A DNA stretch of 64,000 nucleotides from Idiomarina aquatica (GTDB lineage: Bacteria > Pseudomonadota > Gammaproteobacteria > Enterobacterales > Alteromonadaceae), in contig NZ_PIPS01000001.1 of NCBI RefSeq assembly GCF_003987185.1, positions 372,001 through 436,000 of the forward strand. Reading direction: 5' to 3'. Position 1 is the first letter of the stretch. The number at the start of each line of letters is the position of its first letter. The notes under the pieces are model-generated. The model did no database searches and was not told where the DNA came from. It worked only from the letters and a program-made list of their open reading frames with translations. The position numbers and the translations under genes are program-made. This document shows, piece after piece, positions 58,462 through 64,000 of the stretch.

Positions 58462-58472
58462 TGGTCTGACCA
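58462..58472 (-). promoter_or_regulatory. FadR-type operator upstream of fadI
   Basis: TGGTCTGACCA is an exact match to the palindromic core TGGTCNGACCA of the enteric FadR operator. It is 35 bases upstream of the fadI ATG, in the 195-base divergent gap between fadI and moxR, where repression of beta-oxidation in the absence of long-chain acyl-CoA would be expected. The rest of the gap is A/T-rich, and I see no confident -35/-10 pair. Confidence 0.7.
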
Positions 58473-58622
58473 CAATAGATTTTGTTACAAATTCTAGCCG
58501 TTTATCGTGCAGATTAAAACCATCGTTTTGTTTAAAGTGTTACTATCTATGACTTTAAAACTCAAAAGACTACCCTCAAAATAGCACAGGTAGGCATTGA
58601 TAACAGGTACAACAGGAGTCCC

Positions 58623-59579
58623 ATGGCTGCGTCACAATTTAAAGCATTGCATGAGTTTCTCGATCGGCAGGTGCTCGGTCAGCCCGAATTTACCCGCAAT
58701 TTGCTGCTGGCGGTATTGGCCGATGGCCATCTGCTGGTAGAGGGACCTCCCGGTTTGGCCAAGACCCGTGCCGTACAGGCTTTGGCAAAAGGCATTGAAG
58801 GTGACTTCCATCGCGTACAGTTTACACCGGATTTGTTGCCGGCCGACCTGACCGGTACGGACATTTACCGTCCGGAAAATGGCACCTTTGAGTTTCAACA
58901 GGGCCCGTTGTTCCATAACCTGATTCTGGCTGACGAAATTAACCGCGCCCCGGCCAAAGTGCAGTCGGCATTGCTTGAGGCCATGGCGGAGCGACAAATC
59001 ACCGTTGGCCAACGCAGCTACCCGTTGCCACCGCTGTTTATGGTACTGGCGACGCAAAACCCATTGGAACAGGAAGGTACTTACCCGTTGCCCGAAGCGC
59101 AGTTGGATCGGTTTTTAATGCATCTGCGGTTGGACTACCCGGATGCCGAAACCGAGCAGCAAATTTTGCGCCTCAACCGCGGCGAAGTCATTGAGGGCGA
59201 AGAGGCCATGCCGACGCCGCTCACTCAGCAGCAGTTGTTCGACGCACGCCAACAGGTGATGCAGATATACCTCGACGAGGCGGTGGAACACTATTTGGTG
59301 CAACTGATTATTGCCACCCGTCAGCCGGCCAATTACGACGCTGAGCTGGCCAGTTGGATAGCCTACGGCGCCAGCCCGCGAGCCACCATATCACTGGAGC
59401 GCTGCGCACGCGCCAGCGCCTGGCTTGACGGTCGCGACTTTGTCACGCCGGACGACATCAACAGCGTGTTGCACAACTGTCTGCGCCACCGCATCATCAT
59501 CAGCTACCAGGCCGAAGCCGACGGCATCACTCAGGATCAGGTCATCGATAAAATCGTCTCACTGGTACCGGCTCCTTAG
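58623..59579 (+). CDS. MoxR-family AAA+ ATPase
   Basis: Protein of 318 residues. Walker A is GPPGLAKTRAV (about 41-51), Walker B LILADEINRAP, sensor 1 ATQNPLEQEGTYPLPEAQLDRF (MoxR signature), and the lid contains YGASPRATISL. MoxR ATPases act as chaperones that activate or insert metal in partner VWA-domain proteins, here encoded just downstream. ATG with CAGGAG six bases upstream. First gene of a six-gene operon with one- to 28-base gaps or overlaps. Confidence 0.94.
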   Translation: MAASQFKALHEFLDRQVLGQPEFTRNLLLAVLADGHLLVEGPPGLAKTRAVQALAKGIEGDFHRVQFTPDLLPADLTGTDIYRPENGTFEFQQGPLFHNLILADEINRAPAKVQSALLEAMAERQITVGQRSYPLPPLFMVLATQNPLEQEGTYPLPEAQLDRFLMHLRLDYPDAETEQQILRLNRGEVIEGEEAMPTPLTQQQLFDARQQVMQIYLDEAVEHYLVQLIIATRQPANYDAELASWIAYGASPRATISLERCARASAWLDGRDFVTPDDINSVLHNCLRHRIIISYQAEADGITQDQVIDKIVSLVPAP

Positions 59580-59580
59580 T

Positions 59581-60543
59581 ATGTTGTCGCAAGAGCAGTC
59601 ACGTTATTGGTTAGAGAAACTGCGCAGTGACGGCCTGCAGCCGACCATGCAGGAGCTGCTGTATTACCGTACCCGGCTGCCGGCCATCGCCCGTCACAAA
59701 CGTAACCTGCCGGCGATTAGCCAAAGCGGACCCTTATTAAGCAAAACCCGGGGCCGTGGGATGGAATTTGATGAAGTGCGCCATTATCAGGCGGGCGATG
59801 ACATTCGCGCCATCGATTGGCGGGTAACTGCCCGTACCGGAAAACCGCACACCAAGTTGTACCGCGAAGAAAAAGAGCGACCGGTGTTTTTGGTGACCGA
59901 TTTGGCTCTGACGCAGTTATTCGGCAGTCAATTGCTGTTTAAATCGGTGCAGGCCTGCCATTTGACCGCAGCGCTGGCGTGGCAGGCACAGCAGCGTGGT
60001 GACCGGGTCGGCGGTATCATCAGTAACGGCTGGTTGCATCGCGAACATAAGCCGGCGGCACGTCAGGCGGGAGTATTGCACTTTTTGCACAGTCTGCTGG
60101 ACGTGCACCAGGACAGTTTTAACCGCTGGCAACAGCATCAGCGCCCGCACCCTGCACCACTGGCCGACACCATTAACCGTTTACAGAAACTCGTTAAACC
60201 GGGCAGCCTGATTAACATCATCAGTGATTTCCAGCATTTCGACGATGAACTTCTGGAGCCACTGGCTCGTCTAAATCAGCGTAACTCCGTGCGTTGCTTC
60301 TGCAGCTATGACCCCATGGAGTGCGAACTGCCACAAGGTTATTCAGCACAGGCACTGGCCGTTTTTGACGGCGAACAACAGGCGCAAATTAACCTCGCGG
60401 ACAAACGTCAGCGCGAACGCTATCAAAACACCGCCGAGCAGCGCCGGCATCATCAGCAACAACAATTTGAACAGCATGGCTTACGGATCAGTTATGTCAG
60501 CAGTGCCCAGGCGCTGGAACAGCGATGGGCCGACCTCCGTTAG
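59581..60543 (+). CDS. DUF58 protein of the MoxR/VWA operon
   Basis: Soluble protein of 320 residues from the ATG at 59581, one base after the moxR stop; a longer frame inside moxR is not used. The DUF58 core GRGMEFDEVRHYQAGDDIRAID followed by WRVTARTG is clear, and the following region folds like a degenerate VWA domain (VFLVTDLALTQLFG). The C-terminal third is Arg/Gln-rich. The function is unknown; DUF58 proteins are regular partners of MoxR ATPases and BatA/B proteins. Confidence 0.92.
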   Translation: MLSQEQSRYWLEKLRSDGLQPTMQELLYYRTRLPAIARHKRNLPAISQSGPLLSKTRGRGMEFDEVRHYQAGDDIRAIDWRVTARTGKPHTKLYREEKERPVFLVTDLALTQLFGSQLLFKSVQACHLTAALAWQAQQRGDRVGGIISNGWLHREHKPAARQAGVLHFLHSLLDVHQDSFNRWQQHQRPHPAPLADTINRLQKLVKPGSLINIISDFQHFDDELLEPLARLNQRNSVRCFCSYDPMECELPQGYSAQALAVFDGEQQAQINLADKRQRERYQNTAEQRRHHQQQQFEQHGLRISYVSSAQALEQRWADLR

Positions 60544-60571
60544 CAACACAGGAATAAGGTGAACGTTTTTG

Positions 60572-61045
60572 ATGCAGCAAGCGTCTTTAGAACAACTAAA
60601 CGATATTGTTGAACCCGGTGCCGCCAGCTTCTGGCCACCGGCGTGGCCGGTTATTGTCATCAGCATAATACTGTTGGCACTGGTGCTAGGACTGCTCTGG
60701 TGGCTGCATGCGCGTTATCGTATCCGCCGCCCGCAACGTCTGGCGCTGGCGAAATTACGACAACTGCAACAGCCATCGGCCAGTGATGTCACTTTACTCT
60801 GTAAACGGGTGGCACTGGCCTATTACCCTCGTCAGCAGATTGCCGCTCTCAGCGGTGAGGATTGGCTGCGCTTTATGGGTGCCAACGCGCAACAACATAA
60901 TGACCTGCTACAACAGTGTGACGCCTTATTTTATAAACCGGCGCAGGGCGAATTAATCAGCCGCTACCAGCAGTTCGCCGAACAATGGATTCGTCATGCC
61001 CACCGCCACGCCCGCCAAGCGCGTAAAGGTGGCCGTCATGTTTGA
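60572..61045 (+). CDS. DUF4381 single-pass membrane protein
   Basis: Protein of 157 residues from the ATG at 60572 (AAGGTG lies 13 bases upstream). One membrane helix at about residues 22-45 (WPVIVISIILLALVLGLLWW) is preceded by a short periplasmic segment PGAASFWPPAWP and followed by a basic cytosolic tail with GEDWLRFMGA. This pattern matches DUF4381, found in MoxR-DUF58-VWA operons. The last 8 bases overlap the following VWA gene. Confidence 0.85.
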   Translation: MQQASLEQLNDIVEPGAASFWPPAWPVIVISIILLALVLGLLWWLHARYRIRRPQRLALAKLRQLQQPSASDVTLLCKRVALAYYPRQQIAALSGEDWLRFMGANAQQHNDLLQQCDALFYKPAQGELISRYQQFAEQWIRHAHRHARQARKGGRHV

Positions 61046-62024
61046 ATTTGCCTGGCCCTGGATGTTTTTGCTGCTGCCGTTACCCTGGCTGGTTCGCTAT
61101 TTACTGCCGGCCGGCTCACCAACGTTGTCGGCGATCCGCATTCCGTCGCTGAATGGCTTATCCAATACTCAACAAAGCATGCGCGCAAAGCCCTGGATGT
61201 GGGCGCTGTTGACGCTCTGCTGGTGTTTGCTCATCGCTGCCAGTGCACGCCCGCAATGGCTCGGTGAGCCGTTGCCGGTGCGCTCTGAGGGGCGCGAGAT
61301 TATGCTGGCGGTGGATCTCTCCGGCAGTATGGAAATTGCGGACATGCAGCTTAATGACCGCAGTGTCGACCGGTTGACCATGGTCAAGGCAGTATTGGGT
61401 GACTTTATCACCCGTCGCGAAGGCGATCGGCTGGGACTGATTTTTTTCGCCGATACCGCCTTTTTACAAACCCCAATGACCTATGACCGTGAAACCGTCC
61501 GGCAAATGCTGGAAGAATCGGTGCTGGGACTGGTTGGCGAGCGCACCGCGATTGGTGATGCCATCGCCCTGGCGGTTAAACGCTTTCGCAGTAAAGACGA
61601 AACCAACCGGGTATTGGTGCTGTTAACCGATGGTCAGAATACCGCCGGCAACCTAACACCGGATCAGGCACTGGAGTTAGCCGATGCGTTTGATGTTCGC
61701 ATTTACCCCATCGCGGTGGGCGCCGAAGAAGTCGTTGTCGACAGTTTCTTCGGTCAGCGCCGGGTTAACCCCAGCCGCGATCTGGACGTACCGCTGATGC
61801 AACGCATTGCTGAAACCACCGGTGGCCGTTACTTCCGCGCACGCAGCACCGAAGAACTGGAACAAATTTACCAACTGCTCGATGAGCTCGAGCCCATCGC
61901 CGGTTCCCCGCAGCAATTACGGCCTCGTCAGGCGCTGTATTTTTGGCCGTTATCCGGGGCGCTGCTGCTGATGGTAGTGATTGCGCTCTTCCACTATCGC
62001 CCGTGGAGGTTTCGTCATGGCTGA
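61038..62024 (+). CDS. VWA-domain membrane protein (BatA-like)
   Basis: Protein of 328 residues from the ATG at 61038 (AAAGGTGG upstream). Two N-terminal hydrophobic helices (about 1-20 and 52-72) and one C-terminal helix (about 300-322) flank a VWA domain with an intact MIDAS motif DLSGS in IMLAVDLSGSMEI, the second site threonine in GERTAIGDAI and the distal aspartate in LLTDGQNT. It resembles BatA of Bacteroides/Leptospira aerotolerance operons. It overlaps both neighbours by 8 bases and is a likely client of the MoxR ATPase. Confidence 0.92.
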   Translation: MFEFAWPWMFLLLPLPWLVRYLLPAGSPTLSAIRIPSLNGLSNTQQSMRAKPWMWALLTLCWCLLIAASARPQWLGEPLPVRSEGREIMLAVDLSGSMEIADMQLNDRSVDRLTMVKAVLGDFITRREGDRLGLIFFADTAFLQTPMTYDRETVRQMLEESVLGLVGERTAIGDAIALAVKRFRSKDETNRVLVLLTDGQNTAGNLTPDQALELADAFDVRIYPIAVGAEEVVVDSFFGQRRVNPSRDLDVPLMQRIAETTGGRYFRARSTEELEQIYQLLDELEPIAGSPQQLRPRQALYFWPLSGALLLMVVIALFHYRPWRFRHG

Positions 62025-63873
62025 TTTCCATTTCCTTCGTCCCTGGTGGTTACTGGCACTGCTGCCGCTGGCACTGTTTTACTGGCGCCTGTTGGTGATG
62101 CAGAAAACGCAGTCTGGCTGGCATCAATGGCTGCCCCAACATCTTGCCCACGTGCTGGTTAATTCCGGTGGCAAACAGTCATCGTGGTCGGCTCATCGAC
62201 TCGGCCTGTTCTGGTTGATCAGCAGTACCGCCCTTGCCGGCCCGACCTGGGAACGTTTACCACAACCGGTTTATCAACTGGAAACCGGTCAGGTCGTGAT
62301 CATGGACATGTCGCCATCGCTACTGGCGGAGGACATCGAGCCAAATCGTTTAACCCAACTGCGCTTTAAAGCCATGGACTTGGTGAAATCCGGTCTTGAT
62401 GGCGACACCGGTCTTATCGCCTACGCCGACGACGCTTTTACCATCAGTCCGTTGACCGCTGATAATAATAACTTATTGAATTTGATCCCGTCGTTGTCGC
62501 CACAAATCATGCCTAATGCCGGCAGTGAGCCGCTGCGGGCACTCAAGCTTGCGGACGAACTGCTGACCAACGCCGGTTACGCCGAGGGTGACATCTACTG
62601 GCTGACGGACGGCATTGCCACCAGCGAACTGAATGCGCTGAGCAGTTATTTGCGCAAGCAACCCCATCGGGTGTCGATTCTTGGTATTGGTACTACCGAC
62701 GGTGCGCCGGTACGGTCCGCCGATGGCAGTTTGCTAAAAGACCGCTTTAATCAGCCGGTCATCGCTAAGCTTACACCATCACGGTTGCAGGATCTCGCCA
62801 GCCTTACCGGCGGTATTTATCAAACCGTGCGCCGTGATAACGACGATGTTGCGGCGCTCGTCAACCAGCCGCCATTAACCCGTGAAGGCAAAGACGCCGA
62901 CCAACAACAGCAAGGCGACCAATGGCGCGATAATGGTCCGTTACTGGCGTTACTGCTGATCCCACTGGTGTTGTTCAGTTGGCGACGCGGCGGCAGCCTC
63001 GGCAGTTGGTTGTTGCTGGCTGGTTGGCTACCACTGAGCCTGTCGAGCGGCAGTGCTTACGCTGCCACCCAGCAAGCGGACGCGGCGCCGGGCTGGTGGC
63101 TGAATCAGGAGCAACAGGCGCAACAATTACTTGAGCAGGAGCAGTATCAGGCAGCCGCTGAGTTAAGTGAGCAGCCCTTCCGCCAGGGCGTGGCCTATTA
63201 TCGTGCCGGGGATTATCAGGCCGCTGTCGATCGCTTTGCCCAGCTTGATAGCGCCCAAAGTTGGTACAATCGTGGTAATGCATTGGCTCAGTTGCAACAG
63301 TTTGAAGCCGCCCGGGATTCCTATGAACAGGCATTGAAGCGCCGCAGTGACTGGCCCGAAGCTGAAGAAAATAAAGCGCTGATGGAGCAACTGCTAGAAC
63401 AGCAAAAGCAACAGGACGGCGAACAAAAAGGCCAACAAGGTGACGACGGTGAACAGGATGACAGCCGTGATCAACAAGGCCAAAATCAGGGCGAAAACCA
63501 AAACAACGGCCAGCAGGACGCCGAACAACAGGATAATTCAGCCGATCAGCAGCAGGATCCTCAGGGTCAGCAGCAAGGCGATGGCGACCAACAGCAACAA
63601 CGCCAGCAACAACAAAACGAATCCGAGCAGCAGCAACAGCAACAGGCACAGCAAGGCGAGCAACCACAGAACACCGAGGCCGAGCGGCAGCGTAATCAGC
63701 AAACGCAATTCCGCGACGATATTGACCCGGAAAAAGCCCAGCAGTTGGAACAGTGGATGAAACGTATCCCTGATGATCCCAGTATCTTGCTGCGCAATAA
63801 AATGCTATTGGAAAGTCAGCGTCGCAACCAGCGCCGCGCATCACAACCTGAGGGAGTTGAGCGAAAATGGTAA
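62017..63873 (+). CDS. VWA + TPR membrane protein with Gln-rich tail (BatB/BatC-like fusion)
   Basis: Protein of 618 residues from the ATG at 62017, with GGAGG nine bases upstream. N-terminal helices, then a VWA domain with MIDAS DMSPS in VVIMDMSPSLLAEDI (about 80-270); a transmembrane pair near 310-350 (LLALLLIPLVLFSW); then periplasmic TPRs at about 375-470 (GVAYYRAGDYQAAVDRFAQL; SWYNRGNALAQLQQFEAARD); and an extreme low-complexity Gln/Asp/Glu/Asn tail (about 465-575) before a short basic end. It combines the parts of BatB (VWA) and BatC (TPR). The tail is probably disordered. Start overlaps the previous gene and the stop overlaps the next. Confidence 0.92.
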   Translation: MADFHFLRPWWLLALLPLALFYWRLLVMQKTQSGWHQWLPQHLAHVLVNSGGKQSSWSAHRLGLFWLISSTALAGPTWERLPQPVYQLETGQVVIMDMSPSLLAEDIEPNRLTQLRFKAMDLVKSGLDGDTGLIAYADDAFTISPLTADNNNLLNLIPSLSPQIMPNAGSEPLRALKLADELLTNAGYAEGDIYWLTDGIATSELNALSSYLRKQPHRVSILGIGTTDGAPVRSADGSLLKDRFNQPVIAKLTPSRLQDLASLTGGIYQTVRRDNDDVAALVNQPPLTREGKDADQQQQGDQWRDNGPLLALLLIPLVLFSWRRGGSLGSWLLLAGWLPLSLSSGSAYAATQQADAAPGWWLNQEQQAQQLLEQEQYQAAAELSEQPFRQGVAYYRAGDYQAAVDRFAQLDSAQSWYNRGNALAQLQQFEAARDSYEQALKRRSDWPEAEENKALMEQLLEQQKQQDGEQKGQQGDDGEQDDSRDQQGQNQGENQNNGQQDAEQQDNSADQQQDPQGQQQGDGDQQQQRQQQQNESEQQQQQQAQQGEQPQNTEAERQRNQQTQFRDDIDPEKAQQLEQWMKRIPDDPSILLRNKMLLESQRRNQRRASQPEGVERKW

Positions 63874-64000
63874 GGTGGATACAAGGTGTTTGTATGGTTG
63901 TACTGGTGCTCTTCAGTGCAGCAAGTTACGCCGATGTCACTGAAATTGAGGCAACCGTTGACAAAAATCCGGTCATTGCCAACGAATCCTTCGTGTTAAC
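63867..64000 (+). CDS. BatD-like protein (5' end only)
   Basis: The ATG at 63867 overlaps the stop of the VWA/TPR gene by 7 bases. The visible 44 codons give a signal peptide (MVRWIQGVCMVVLVLFSAAS, cut near SYADV) and the start of a mature part, VTEIEATVDKNPVIANESF. That is the opening beta-strand pattern of BatD proteins, with the NPV(I)xxxESF motif. BatD is a large periplasmic, single-anchor protein found at the end of Bat operons. The gene is cut by the window end. Confidence 0.82.
   Translation, partial: MVRWIQGVCMVVLVLFSAASYADVTEIEATVDKNPVIANESFVL

Noticed and set aside
62975-63844. Minus-strand open frame of 289 codons opposite the VWA/TPR gene
   Set aside because: Antisense of the Gln-rich tail; low-complexity codon bias keeps it open. 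The plus-strand gene has domains, ribosome-binding site and operon context.

Overview
The window is a 64 kb chromosomal segment of a Gram-negative gammaproteobacterium. Gene order and protein sequences point to the order Alteromonadales, and probably the Idiomarinaceae. That placement is inferred from synteny and sequence character (Gln-rich proteins, the carAB-greA / yhbY / rlmE-ftsH / folP-glmM arrangement, TonB receptors) and was not computed. Coding density is very high. Almost everything is core housekeeping. I see no insertion sequence, CRISPR array, integrase or rRNA operon.

Layout. Bases 1-8531 (plus strand) hold the cell-wall elongation and lipoate block: rlmH (3' end), mrdA (PBP2), rodA, mltB, rlpA, dacA (PBP5), ybeD, lipB, lipA and a MAPEG membrane protein. 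Bases 8510-27845 (minus strand, with yhbY as the exception) hold the RNA and translation block. Read in transcription order these are greA, a CI-like regulator, then rlmE-ftsH, folP-glmM, tpiA, secG, tRNA-Leu(GAG), tRNA-fMet(CAU), rimP-nusA-infB-rbfA-truB, rpsO, pnp, nlpI and a Sel1-like putative metzincin. Bases 27842-36489 (minus) hold carAB, dapB, a dicarboxylate symporter, an M48 lipoprotein peptidase and dnaJ. Bases 36580-44971 (minus) hold dnaK and grpE, separated by an accessory cassette of a flavin-dependent tryptophan halogenase-like enzyme, a sulfotransferase-like protein and a large TonB-dependent receptor. Bases 45128-54997 (plus) hold nadK, recN with an SOS box, bamE, a pitrilysin-type peptidase without a signal peptide, and a 1299-residue propeller/PAS/GGDEF/EAL sensor. 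Bases 54994-58427 (minus) are fadIJ (beta-oxidation) with a FadR-type operator. Bases 58623-64000 (plus) are a MoxR-DUF58-DUF4381-VWA-VWA/TPR-BatD operon cut by the window end.

Regulation that can be read directly: heat-shock (sigma-32-type) promoters in front of dnaK (two), grpE and rlmE-ftsH; a LexA box at recN; a FadR box at fadI; tandem terminators between tRNA-fMet and rimP; a terminator-like hairpin between a promoter and carA (possible attenuation); and a long hairpin that covers the ribosome-binding site of the TonB receptor.

The least explained structures are two adjacent, oppositely oriented cruciform elements of about 160 and 180 bp between ftsH and folP, which share an inner core but differ in their outer stems. 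Next are the halogenase/sulfotransferase/TonB-receptor cassette lodged between dnaK and grpE, and the HExxHxxGxxD protein overlapping nlpI.
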